From Cranoglanis bouderius (taxonomy: Eukaryota; Chordata; Actinopteri; Siluriformes; Cranoglanididae), in assembly GCA_023630585.1 (NCBI GenBank), contig CM042540.1, forward strand, positions 14,056,574 through 14,120,573: a stretch of DNA of 64,000 bases. Reading direction: 5' to 3'. Position 1 is the stretch's first letter. Every line of letters begins with the position of its first letter. Below are positions 11,440-21,747 of this stretch, piece by piece. The position numbers were made by a program, and so were the translations under genes. The notes under the pieces were generated by a model that saw only the letters and a list, made by a program, of their open reading frames with translations, was not told the origin of the DNA and did no database searches.

Positions 11440-14400
11440 CTTCAAAAACAACACAAAACACAGGAGGACTGAAATATCATAATTTTATCATGCCTCCAGA
11501 ACACACTCCACTAGGTTTATAATTGTCCATCTGTTTAGAACAATTAAAAATGAACAAAGTGTTTACTTATCAAGGACAAATGCACACTCATATTGTGTAC
11601 CTGGAGCTTTAACACTACTATTGTTTTACGACCAAGACCAAAACCTTCTACATTATTCATGTGTAGCTGTCAGGGGAGAAGGGGATAGAAACTTTAGCAG
11701 TACTGATCATCCAGCCGAGCATTTCCGTAAAAACTTACCATCATCTCCACTATTATCATATTATATTATTAAATTGCATATCATTCATACATGCACGGAT
11801 GGAGGGACAGAAGGAAGGAAGGAAGGAAGGAAGGAAGGAGGTGGTTGTTCACTGGTTAAGGATTTGGGAATTCTGGGCTGATCTGAAGGTTGTGAACTCA
11901 AATCCCAACACTGCCAAGCTGCCACTGTTTATTTTTGACCAAGACAATTAACCCTCATCTGCCCAGTTGTATCCTGTCTCTATTCTAAATCGTTTTTGGA
12001 TACAAGTGTCCATCAATGAGCAAGTGTAGGTTTGCTTGAGAATTTCACAAATAAGTTTCCATATTTCAAGCATTTATTTTTAGAAAGTAGGAAAATTATC
12101 TGCAACAGAACAAAACATTTAAAACTTGAGTTTAGTATAAATGTCTAAAAAATAGGCTGACTAGTTTTTGTTTATTTATGTTTAACATTTATTGTATAAT
12201 AATGTTATAATAAGTAATACTAGCTACATTTTGTCTACATGCAAGATATTTCCACTGTTAACATTATTTTTGTAGGGTAGTCATCCAGAGAAATGAATAA
12301 CTGTATCTTCTGCAAGTGTTGCGAAATAAGAATGGGAACTTCTGTAGACGATAAGTTTCCACCCTGCCCTTCCATAGCTTTGTGCACTCGGGACTGATGA
12401 TAAAACTCACCTTAGCACGAGCCTCTCTGGAGGCTTCAGCCTCAGCTGCCATGGCTCTCTGGAGCTGAATAGGGAGTTTAACGTCTTTAATCTCCACTCG
12501 CTCCACCTTGATACCCCATGGATGTGTGGCTTCATCTAGGGCAAACTGCCAGTAAGATAGATAGCACACAGACATGAAGGGTGGTGTAGCCTGACTGCCG
12601 TTCATCAGATTTTAATAATCCAGACAAATAATCCTATATGCAACAAAGGCATTTGTTTGCCATACTGTCATGTACCTGTTTAAGCCCTGTGTTCTATTCT
12701 AGAAATGTCTTTTTACATGTCTACACATATATAAAAAAAAACAAAACAAAACAAAAAAAACATCAGAAACAACAGTCTCTAGCATTTACTCAGCATGGTG
12801 GGAAAAATGAAAAGAATGACCAGACTGGTTTGAGTTAACAGGAAGGCTATGATAACTCCAGTAACCACTTTCACTATTATTGAAAAGCATCTCAGAACAC
12901 ACAAAATGTCAAATCTTGACAGATGGGCTACAGCAGCAGAACAGCAGAAGACCACATTGGGTTCCACTCCTATGAACCCTAAACAGGAATCTGAGACTTC
13001 AGTGAGGCACAGCCTCACTGAAACTGGACAGTTAAGGATTGGAAAAATATTTCTAGGCCAACTGTATCCTCAGATTCTGTTTCTGCCCACAGAACTGCCA
13101 CTCATTGGATGTTTGTTGTTTTTTGCACTCTGTGTGAACTCTAGTGACTGTTGTGCATAAAAAATCAAGTTCAGCAGTTACTAATACTCAGCCTGTCTGG
13201 CACCAACAACTACAGTGGGGGAAAAAAGTATTTGATCCCCTGCTGATTTTGTATGTTTGCCCACTGACAAAGAAATGATCAGTCTATAATTTTAATGGTA
13301 GGTGTATTTTAACAGTGAGAGACAGAATAACAACAAGAAAAATCCAGAAATACGCATTTCAAAAAAGTTATAAATTGATTTGCATTTTAATGAGGGAAAT
13401 AAGTATTTGACCCCTTCGACTTAGTACTTGGTGGCAAAACCCTTGTTGGCAATCACAGAGGTCAGATGTTTCTTGTAGTTGGCCACCAGGTTTGCACACA
13501 TCTCAGGAGGGATTTTGCCCCACTCCTCTTTGCAGATCCTCTCCAAGTCATTAAGGTCATTTTCAATGCCCTGGCTGAGGGAAGGAGGTTCTCACCCAAG
13601 ATTTGACGGTACATGGCCCAGTCCATCGTCCCTTTGATGCGGTGCAGTTGTCCTGTCCCCTTAGCAGAAAAACACCCCCAAAGCATAATGTTCCCACCTC
13701 CATGTTTGACGGTGGGGATGGTGTTATGACTTGGGGTCATAGGCAGCATTCCTCCTCCTCCAAACACAGCGAGTTGAGTTGATGCCAAAGAGATCTGACC
13801 ACACCTGACCACAACACTTTCACCCAGTTCTCCTCTGAATCATTCAGGCAAACTTCAGACGGGCCTGTACATGTGCTTTCTTGAGCAGGGGGACCTTGCG
13901 GGCGCTGCAGGATTTCAGTCCTTCACAGCGTAGTGTGTTACCAATTGTTTTCTTGGTGACTATGGTCCCAGCTGCCTTGAGATCATTAACAAGATCCTCC
14001 CGTGTAGTTCTGGGCTGATTCCTCACCATTCTCATGATCATTGAAACTCCACAAGGTGAGATCTTTAAGAGAGTGCTCCTAATCTCAGCTCGTTACCTGT
14101 GTAAAAGACACCTGGGAGCCAGAAATCTTGCTGATTGATAGGGGATCAAATACTTATTTCACTCATTAAAATGCAAATCAATTTATAACTTTTTTGAAAT
14201 GCATTTTTCTGGATTTTTTTGTTGTTATTCTGTCTCTCACTGTTAAAATACACCTACCATTAAAATTATAGACTGATCATTTCTTTGTCAGTGGGCAAAT
14301 GTACAAAATCAGCAGGGGATCAAATACTTTTTTCCCCGACTGTATACCACAGTCAAAGTCACTAAGTTCACATATTTTCCCCATTCTGATGTTTCATATA

Positions 14401-17400
14401 CTGTAAACATTAACTGACGCTCTTCACCTGTATCTGCATGATTTTATGCATTGTGTCGCTTCCACTCATTGGACGCCTTATTGGACAATTTCATGAAAGT
14501 ACAGGCATACAGGTGTTCCTATTAAAGTGGCCAGTGAGTGTGGTTATGCTGCTATAAAATCATAAGACACTGATCAGTGAGAAATCATGCTCTCCAAACC
14601 TGCATGCTATGGGAGATGCCCTCTCTATCTGATAGCACCTCTGACAGGTTTTTAGTGCCCAGGACGTTCCTCAGTGTAGTCTGGGCCAGCAGGCGAGTTG
14701 CCTCATCAGCATTTCTTACATTAACTACAGACAAGATGGGGTCATTGACCCGGAAGTAAACCACACCGTCTACAGACACTGTCACCGAGTCCTTTGTCAG
14801 AATCTGTGCTCAGAGAAAAGATGCATGCTGATTAGCGAGATAGATGCCGCTCTACTGTTCAAATCCGAGACTTGAATTATACCCTAATGATGATTGTACC
14901 TCTTGAGGTGGAATCTCAAATGTCTTAGATCTCAAGTCCACCTTTGTAAAAGTATCAATACCCGGCAACACGAAAAACATTCCTACAGAACAGAGGAAAC
15001 AAAAAAAAGATAAAACTTAATTTTATTTGCTATTCCACATATTCTGACTTACAGTGTATGAAACATCAGTTAGTAATAGAATACTTCGAAAATTCATTAA
15101 TTCCTAAAAGATTCATTAAATGATGAGCACTATTTCATAAACTGAAGATGCTGTTATACCTGGTCCTTTTGGTTTCCTGTCAAGGATGCGACCCAAACGA
15201 AAGATCACAGCTCTCTCATACTCCTGGACGAGCTGAATTAGGGGGCAGAAATAACATTTAGAAAATCACAGTACTTTTGTATTGTGATTTTCTTTTGTAC
15301 TACCCCCACCCCCACCCCTGAGAGCAGAGCCTGTTATGCTCTCTTGGACTCAGACTACAGATGGTGGTGCAATCACTGGGATTCCAACATTTAGAAAATT
15401 ACAATTAATTACAATCCTACTGTAGACTGTAACTTTAATTTTAGATCTTAAACATACCTTGATGCACATGAATATGGTGACAGGAAACAGTGCTATGGTG
15501 AAAATGATAGAGATGAAGATTAAAATCCAGCCACAGAAACCCAAAGAACGAGGGCTGTCATCTGATGAGGAGAGAAAGTGACTTTAAAATTGTGTGATGA
15601 CAGTTTTTTTTTCCCCTTCAGAATGCCAGGAATCACAATTAACAATTAAAGGACATATTATAGTTCAGTAAACAAATCCACAGCTTGTGAAATTAAAATG
15701 CTTGTTTTTTTTAATTATTATTTTTTGTATGGCAATTTTATTCAGTTGTCTAACTGGGATATGGAAATTAAAACTTCAAATAAATAATCAAAAAAGCTTG
15801 GATGTTACAGTATTGATTTTTCTGCTTCATAGTGTCACATGCAGCCATGGTTATCATGACAGACATAGTATCGCAGTCTATATCCATTGTTTCACTTGCA
15901 CGTCTTAAAATGATCTTCCTTCCAGAACTGGTTACAGCATGTACACAGTCAAGGTAAACCCTATCTCTAAAGAAGGCTGATGAATCCCATCCGCTTCCTC
16001 AGTTATGATTTTTGTTGGTACCTGCCCAGCATATTTTCTAATAAACTTAGTTTGTTCAATTTCAAAAATATGAATGTTATTTAAACCACAGAGACACTGA
16101 CCACAGTCCCAGAACCTGACTAAACTCATTCTGAGATATTCAATATAATTATTAGCCAGAGAATCTCTACATATGAGATAATGTCTGCAGTTAACGATAA
16201 ATGTTTCAGTGGGTGTTGAAGCTCGGGTGCAAGAAAATCAATCCCAGCTATTTAACAGGGAAACTCAACTATGGGAATTTGCACCGGGAGATAACGTGCT
16301 CGTTTTACTACCCATGTCAAAGTCTAAATTACTGGCGAAGTCAGGCGAACGGATAGAGGTGACGGACTTCAAATATACTACCTCAATCTCCTAAAACCGT
16401 GGAGAGAGGCGGTTCCTGTAGCTCTGGTGATGGTGGTTCCTGAGAGAGAGGAGCTGGGACCAGAGGTAAGTTTAAAAGGTGCGGCCCAATTCACCCCGTT
16501 CCCCTGTGGAGACCACCTCTAACCATCCCAGAGAGCATACAATGGCAAGTTGCAGGAGGAATTTTCTGATGTGTTTTAGCCTCTACCCAGTCGCTCGAAC
16601 CTCATAGAACACTACATTGAGGCTCCTCCAGTTGATTTGTTTGTGTCTCTTTGTGCTTTCAGTTGCCTCCCATAAAATCCAGGGTGAGAGAGAGCGAGAA
16701 CTGACCAGCAGAGCTGTGTGTGTGTGTGTGTGTGTGTGCGTGTGTGTGTTAGTTAAATGTGCAAGCTGAAAAGTGAAAGCAAAACAGAGAGAATAAAGAG
16801 CACTTTGAGTTGTTGCAAGCCTACCTCCTGTTCTTCATCCCCCCCCCCCCAACTAAAAAGGGAATTGTAATATGTAACTAGGAAATTAATTATAGTTTTC
16901 ACATGAAGTTATGAACTTCAACAAAACATAAGATCTAGACGTATTTAAATGATGATGTAAAAAAATGGCTACATAAATGAATGTGTTATTCTTCACAGTG
17001 TTGCGGGGCGCCTGGAGCCTATCCTAGGGGATTCGGGGTACCCTGGACGGGGTGCCAACCTATCGCAGGGCACAATCGCACACACACTCACACACCCATT
17101 CGATATAGAAGTCCTATGTCCAAAACTTGCTATTACATCTGAAACATATTTCACGGACACTTAAGAAGCAAAGTCTTTCTTGGTAGAGAATTGCACTGTC
17201 GACTAACACATTTTGACTTATAGGCATGTCCTCCACTCTGCTGTTTTCTTAATAAATACTACAGTACATGCTGCAATCAGTAAAATCTTGTGATTCCACA
17301 AAGTCTTTCCCTACAGAAAATACTGCACTAGGCATTAGCAATTCTACTTGCCAAGCATGACCATGCATGTTTCAGAGACCATACACAGCAGAAAAGTTTA

Positions 17401-17674
17401 CTACTCTTTTTGTTTAGGATTGATTTCCATTATAAAGTTAGACTAAAGTTCTCCCTCTCTATTATTAAAAAGTGCTACTATGGAAAACCACTGACACCAC
17501 AGTTGACTTACTGTAGTCTATCTAATACCATGGAAGTACCCTCAGATTAATTGTTTTCATATAGATATATGTTTATATATATATACCTTGTATAATAGGT
17601 ATTACGCTGTCAGATTTTCTGTCCATTGTTTCCCTGTTGATCTTGTTTTTGTTCATCATATCCAGAGACGTCAT
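11248..17674 (-). CDS. stoml3: stomatin-like protein 3 (complete gene, 7 coding exons)
   Basis: Exons on the - strand: 17674-17587, 15561-15458, 15232-15160, 14982-14900, 14803-14600, 12545-12411 and 11439-11248. All introns are GT-AG, and phases join to 879 nt, 292 residues plus TGA. Human STOML3 is close to this length. Residues 37-64 form the membrane hairpin (GWILIF to FPVTIFMCIK) with the conserved Pro56, and Cys39 lies where stomatin is palmitoylated. The SPFH/band-7 domain follows (EYERAVIFRLGRI, PPQEILTKDSV, LAQTTLRNVLGT). Next come the C-terminal helix (QRAMAAEAEASREARAK) and the oligomerisation and cholesterol-related end (TIIFPLPIDIL). The family forms oligomeric membrane scaffolds that tune ion channels, and STOML3 does so for mechanosensitive channels in sensory neurons. 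The protein also resembles stomatin itself. The neighbouring genes (13q-type synteny) favour stoml3. Confidence 0.85.
11809..11839 (+). repeat. (GGAA)n microsatellite
   Basis: GGAA repeated about seven times within the last stoml3 intron. Confidence 0.9.
11845..12030 (+). repeat. SINE-like dispersed repeat
   Basis: GTGGTTGTTCACTGGTTAAG, then TTGTGAACTCAAATCCCAAC and ACTGCCAAGCTGCCACTG, match a common teleost short repeat. The GTGAACTCAAATCCC block resembles a tRNA-type B box. A related block with the same GTGAGTTCAAATTCCAGCAC core occurs at 56300. Confidence 0.55.
12411..12545 (-). CDS. stoml3: stoml3 coding exon 6
   Basis: Acceptor TTACTGGCAG, donor GCTAAG|GTGAGT. Its 45 codons read FALDEATHPWGIKVERVEIK through QRAMAAEAEASREARAK, the end of the SPFH domain and the start of the long helix. 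Confidence 0.92.
13213..14342 (-). mobile_element. Tc1-like transposon, second family, decayed
   Basis: Flanked by TA (13211-13212, 14343-14344), with long inverted ends starting CAGTGGGGGAAAAAAGTATT and CAGTCGGGGAAAAAAGTATT. The transposase remnants are on the - strand: MRMVRNQPRTTREDLVNDLK (14041-13844) and HGGGNIMLWGCFSAKGTGQL (13812-13462). Frames are broken and central codons appear missing, so it is inactive. It inserted into an older Tc1 relic. Confidence 0.9.
13462..14041 (-). pseudogene. Tc1-like transposase remnants
   Basis: Two separate open pieces of a Tc1 transposase with stops and a deletion between them. The N-terminal piece covers the second DNA-binding half and the later piece covers the LWGCFSAKGTGQL block. 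The first catalytic Asp region is degraded. Confidence 0.85.
14600..14803 (-). CDS. stoml3: stoml3 coding exon 5 (SPFH core)
   Basis: Acceptor GAGCACAG, donor ATGCAG|GTTTGG. Its 68 codons in phase 0 encode ILTKDSVTVSVDGVVYFRV, LLAQTTLRNVLGTKNLSEV and SHSMQ. Confidence 0.92.
14900..14982 (-). CDS. stoml3: stoml3 coding exon 4
   Basis: Acceptor TTCTGTAG, donor CAAGAG|GTACAA. It encodes residues 90-116, MFFVLPGIDTFTKVDLRSK through IPPQE. Confidence 0.9.
15160..15232 (-). CDS. stoml3: stoml3 coding exon 3
   Basis: Acceptor AATTCAG, donor ACCAG|GTATAA. It encodes LVQEYERAVIFRLGRILDRK and PKGP, the conserved start of the SPFH domain. Confidence 0.9.
15458..15561 (-). CDS. stoml3: stoml3 coding exon 2 (membrane hairpin)
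   Basis: Acceptor CTCATCAG, donor ATCAAG|GTATGT. It encodes residues 31-64: DSPRSLGFCGW, then a hydrophobic segment with the hairpin proline, ending MCIK. Confidence 0.9.
16200..16545 (+). mobile_element. Ty3/gypsy-type retrotransposon relic (integrase C-terminus)
   Basis: The frame 16209-16394 contains LFNRETQLWEFAPGDNVLVL and LLPMSKSKLLAKSG, the GPY/F-type integrase C-terminal block of teleost gypsy elements. In a shifted frame just beyond, YYLNLLKPWREAVPVALVMV continues the same block, so a frameshift separates them. Only this end of pol is left. It lies antisense to stoml3. Confidence 0.75.
16546..16860 (+). repeat. possible LTR remnant after the gypsy relic
   Basis: Sequence right after the pol relic includes GAGAATAAAGAGCACTTTGA, a polyadenylation-like signal as found in LTRs, and ends at a C-run. 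No matching second LTR was found, so this is inference from position. Confidence 0.35.
16995..17105 (+). repeat. fragment of dispersed teleost repeat
   Basis: GCGCCTGGAGCCTATCCTAG, then GGGGTGCCAACCTATCGCAG and CACACACTCACAC, match the repeat family at 35755-36118 and 42005-42345. Confidence 0.7.
17587..17674 (-). CDS. stoml3: stoml3 coding exon 1
   Basis: The start ATG at 17674 opens the hydrophilic N-terminus MTSLDMMNKNKINRETMDRK. The exon ends SVIPIIQ plus G before donor CAAG|GTATAT. That G with AT of the next exon makes Asp, giving Q-D-D-S-P-R. This short exon was found by splice phase and is not part of a long open frame. Confidence 0.8.
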
Positions 17675-17760
17675 TATGTTTTGTTTGGAGCCTGTGGCAT
17701 AGTGTGTAAGAGGATACGTCACTCCAGGAGCTTTTAAAGCTGTCATGAAAAGGGTGGGGC
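17675..17760 (-). promoter_or_regulatory. stoml3: candidate stoml3 promoter
   Basis: Upstream of the ATG the - strand has TTTAAAAG (17739-17732), a weak TATA-like box, and GCCCCACCC (17760-17752), a CACCC/KLF-type box. The start of transcription is unknown, so this is suggestive only. Confidence 0.3.
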
Positions 17761-17791
17761 TTATATCTTAGCTACTAGTACATCACATGAT

Positions 17792-17903
<112 letters not shown>

Positions 17904-18630
17904 AAGCAAGCTGTAATACTGGGTGGAACTAAAAAATTTTGGCCCGTTATATAATGGACAAAATAGAGGCTACTTATTAAATACTGCTCTCAGCAAAGCT
18001 ATATACAATAATAAAATACAATTAATAAAAGCAAGTTATGTGCCTTCTGTGAAATCTGTGATCAGACATGGTAGATTATTAAAGCTGTGGTCAAGGTCTC
18101 GGCATTGTTACAGTTGAACTGTAGATGTATTTCTGTGATCACCTTGTTTTCAGGCCATCCTGTTAAAATGTTGCTGCATCATTCTTAGGATGATGAATGG
18201 AAATAGCATGAGGTGTCTGGTGTGGAAGAACGAATGCAAAAGGGAAGGGCAGTAGACAAAAGTGAAGGGACGTAATGATTCAATCAGAACAGAAAAAGCA
18301 GATCTGTTGAGACATATCAACTTTGCCTTTTGTTCATTATCTCCGCTTACTCACTGGGGTTTTACAAAATATGGCAGGGCTTCAGATCTTAATTCTGTAA
18401 TGGATTTTTGTCCGGTTTATAAAATAAAAATAAAAAAATAATAAAAAAAGGCAATAGGTTGGAGGAACCGGCTCGTATTTGTGAGTTGACCCAGATGATC
18501 TAACTCACTGAAAACAGCTGAAATTTTCCTATTATCTGCAATGCAAATAAGTTAGTCTAACATTTAACTTGATAAGAAATAAATTGTCAAAGCAAAGATA
18601 TTATCTGCTTTTCTATGATTATTTGATTTG

Positions 18631-18693
<63 letters not shown>

Positions 18694-21179
18694 TTCTGTA
18701 CCAATCTAATGGTCATAACACCTACACACATATGCTTTCAATTCTTACTATTACTTGATATTCAAGTAGTAGCCCTCCAAAAAAAGTGTCCATAACAAGC
18801 AAAATTGGCACCTGAACAGGGTGTCAAAATGAATATAATCAGCTGTAATTATTTAAAAATAAACTGGCTGTAGCCAGCAGCAAACTGGATTTTATATATT
18901 TAGAAAGTAATTAAAGGTCTCTAAATAACAGTTTGGGAATCATTTGGCACAAGGCTGGTTTCTCAAATTTTAATGCAATTTGAAGGGAAAGAATCTACCT
19001 GTAACTCAACTACCATTTTCAAAATTTGTTTTCAAATAATCTTGATAACAACCCATTATGTGCCTTTTAACTTTGGATTAAAGTACTCAAAATTCCTATG
19101 ATTCTTTCATTAATATGTGTTGGTAAGTTTTGCAGCTATTTTTGTTTGATAGTTTTATAAAGCAACTGTGCATAATTCTGTATATAGAAATTATTTGTAT
19201 CACTTTTCCTGGAGTCTTTTCTGCTATCAGAGTTTTTTCAGACTAGGCCGATATGTGAGTATTCAGTTAAAATGTTTAAAAAGCAGTGACTCATGACTAT
19301 AGATTTTGATGGGGTAGGATGACATTAATGACATAACCTCAAACAAAATTAAGTCAAGAGGCTATCAGACTTATGCTATGGGCTACTATCTAATGAGATT
19401 TTAGAGTAACCCTGTAATAGGCAGTTGAAAGTCAATAACATGCTTATCCAGTCTAGCAGCTCATTTTGAGTGGTTTTGTTCAACTCTGTTTGAGGTGATA
19501 TCATTAACCAGGGTTGCCAGGTTTCAGCAAAATTTCCAACGTAACTACATCTCATATACCACTCTAAAGGCTTAAAATTGGACACATTTTTCTTTTCTTT
19601 TTTTCCCCTCACCCTTTGCATGGGAAACAAGGTCACCATGGTGCACACAGAGCCCTGATGTATGGATATTATCCACTTCATAATCTCTCTTTCCCTTGTT
19701 CAATCTATGCAATAGAAATGGTTCTGTACATCATAGACACATACTGAATAAACACACCTGCACAATTACCACACAATTACCACCACACACTATTTATGCA
19801 CACAGATAGCACAAGGACTTTCCTGGTTTTTGTGGTTTGCCTTTGCCTGATATATCCTGTTTGTTGATCACCTGACATAAACCTGTTTTTGACCCTGATC
19901 TTGTCTTTCCTCTTGGATTTGTCTGCCTGCGCTTTTTATTAAACACACTCAACTGCAATTGCATCTGTCTCAGCTCTACATCTTCTCTTATATAACAGAA
20001 ATGCTTGTTTTCCTGTTCATTGCTAATGTTTCTGGATGATTAAATAGTTTATCATAATATTTTAAAATGGAAAATTGCAATCAGAGACAAATCAATATTG
20101 CACAAGCATAGCACCTGTCCTGTCGGTTGCTCCTCCCTGAGCATGGGGCAGATAGGGCAGTCCCCCATACATTCTTTTACCATTTCTGTGTCTGAATGGC
20201 TTTTTATGTTTTACTAAACCCAGGCTATTCATAACAAGCATTCATTTGCACACTATTGAGGTATACGAGAATGGACTAGCACTCTGCTGGACATTTCATA
20301 TTGAACTTTGAGTTTGAAGTAATTGTTTTGGTTTGTAGTGGCAATTTACATGAGCACTAATGAATAATGACTAATACCAGAACAGATAAAACATGTCAGT
20401 TTTAAACTTGAAGCGGGGAGTATAAATGCACACTTCTGACATCATTTAAATGTTTTATTTTTGTCATCAACTTTTTTTTTAACAAGCCACATCGTCACTG
20501 CACTGTTTAGACTGTTTAGTAATTTTTAAAAATCTAAGACAGTCTGTAACATGCAGTCCTTTCTGAGCAAATGTGTCTAGCACTCTAACAAAACTGTGAT
20601 CCACTGTAAATAGTTTACATAAGTGCATGTGATTGGAAAAAAATGTGAAAAAAAGTTCATGGAGTCGCTGAACTGCAGCCAAATTTTCCCCTTACATTCC
20701 GTCACAGTATTTATTCAAGTGTTTGGTTCGGTCTTCTGAAATATTCTGCTGTGTCAGCATCCAGACAGGGCTACCAGGGGACCCCTAAGTATGCAGGATG
20801 TCACTTAGGACCCTCAAAGGTTGAGAAACAGCCCTGTCTACCATTATAATCAGGTGTGTGCAGTGTTTTGGCTTCTGGACCGGTTCTTCAGGATCCACCT
20901 CTAAACTGCTCAGAGGAGAAGTGAACTCTTTGTTGTTCTAGCAACACTAATCAAGGTGTCACTCCTCCTGTGTAACTCATTCGACACAAGCTCCTTTCTA
21001 TTGGCTTGAATGAACAGAAACTTCCTTCTAAACTTGGTTTATATGTGAATGGTTATAATGTGAAATCTACAGTTAAGCTAGATTTAAGGAACTTTAAGGA
21101 ACTTGATCTAACCATATAGATGCTGGTTTTAAGCAATATTTAAGAAACACTGGTAAAACTGTGTATTATAACTGAGAAA
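17904..21179. other. intergenic DNA between stoml3 and slc25a15
   Basis: No exon or RNA gene recognised. It is AT-rich, with an (AAT)n microsatellite at 18633-18693. Confidence 0.5.
18633..18693 (+). repeat. (AAT)n microsatellite
   Basis: About 20 AAT units without interruption. Confidence 0.97.
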
Positions 21180-21700
21180 CACAGCCAAAATGAGAAATAT
21201 GCTCAAAACTAGTGCATGCTTTTATAATCTCTAGATTGGACTATTGTAAGCTACAGGTAGTTCAGGTAGACTGCATATTTGGCAGGAAAAGAAAGTCAGT
21301 GCATATATCACCATTCTTATTCATTATTTAATACCTTGGCAGCCAGTTAAGTTCCTTATAAACATTCAGCATGACATTTAAAGCTCTGAATGGTTTAGCT
21401 CTTAAAGATCCCCTGAAGCAGTATAGCCCATCCCCAGTGCTTTGCATAGCTGAGACAGGCCTGCTGTTAATCTCAAGGATATTACTCTATATCACAGAGA
21501 ACATGAGGAACACCAGCTCAGTGGGTGATTTTAAATCCAGATTAAAAATATATTTGTTTAAATTGACCTATTCACCGTTCATGGGACTTTTATCTTACTA
21601 AATGTACTTTTCATGATCTATAGTAATTCCTACACTTTGATTTGCCTAAATTAAAGCACTGAACTTTTGAAATTTGTGCATTTTGTATTATTAATTATTA
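21180..21700 (+). mobile_element. degraded LINE relic (ORF2 C-terminus)
   Basis: The frame 21371-21601 reads MTFKALNGLALKDPLKQYSP and SVGDFKSRLKIYLFKL. These match the end of teleost LINE ORF2 proteins, where a phrase like FKALNGLAP is followed later by FKSRLKTYLF. Preceding sequence (21225-21360) fits the upstream part with stops. Old and inactive. The clade is uncertain. Confidence 0.6.
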
Positions 21701-21747
21701 TTATTAGTAGTAGTAGTAGTAGTACAAAATCCAGTCAGATTTACATA

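Larger units (their letters stand above)
12795..14540. mobile_element. rearranged Tc1-like relic, interrupted by a nested element
   Basis: At 12795-13065 the + strand carries decayed transposase codons (GACCAGACTGGTTTGAG, then AACAGCAGAAGACCACATTG). From about 13075 to 13212 and again from 14343 to 14540 the same family runs in the opposite orientation, towards its terminal repeat ending GTGTTCCTATTAAAGTGGCC. The more compact copy at 29693-30111 has the same terminal sequence. The two halves are therefore in inverted order, and the element is cut by the insertion at 13213-14342. Confidence 0.75.
12546..14599 (-). other. stoml3: stoml3 intron 5 filled by nested Tc1 relics
   Basis: This intron (between coding exons 5 and 6) consists mostly of a rearranged Tc1 relic (12795-14540) interrupted by a second Tc1-like element (13213-14342). 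Confidence 0.85.
15562..17586 (-). other. stoml3: stoml3 intron 1
   Basis: A 2.0-kb intron holding a gypsy retrotransposon relic (16200-16545), a GT microsatellite at about 16715-16750, a C-run at 16841-16850 and a dispersed repeat at about 16995-17105. Confidence 0.8.
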
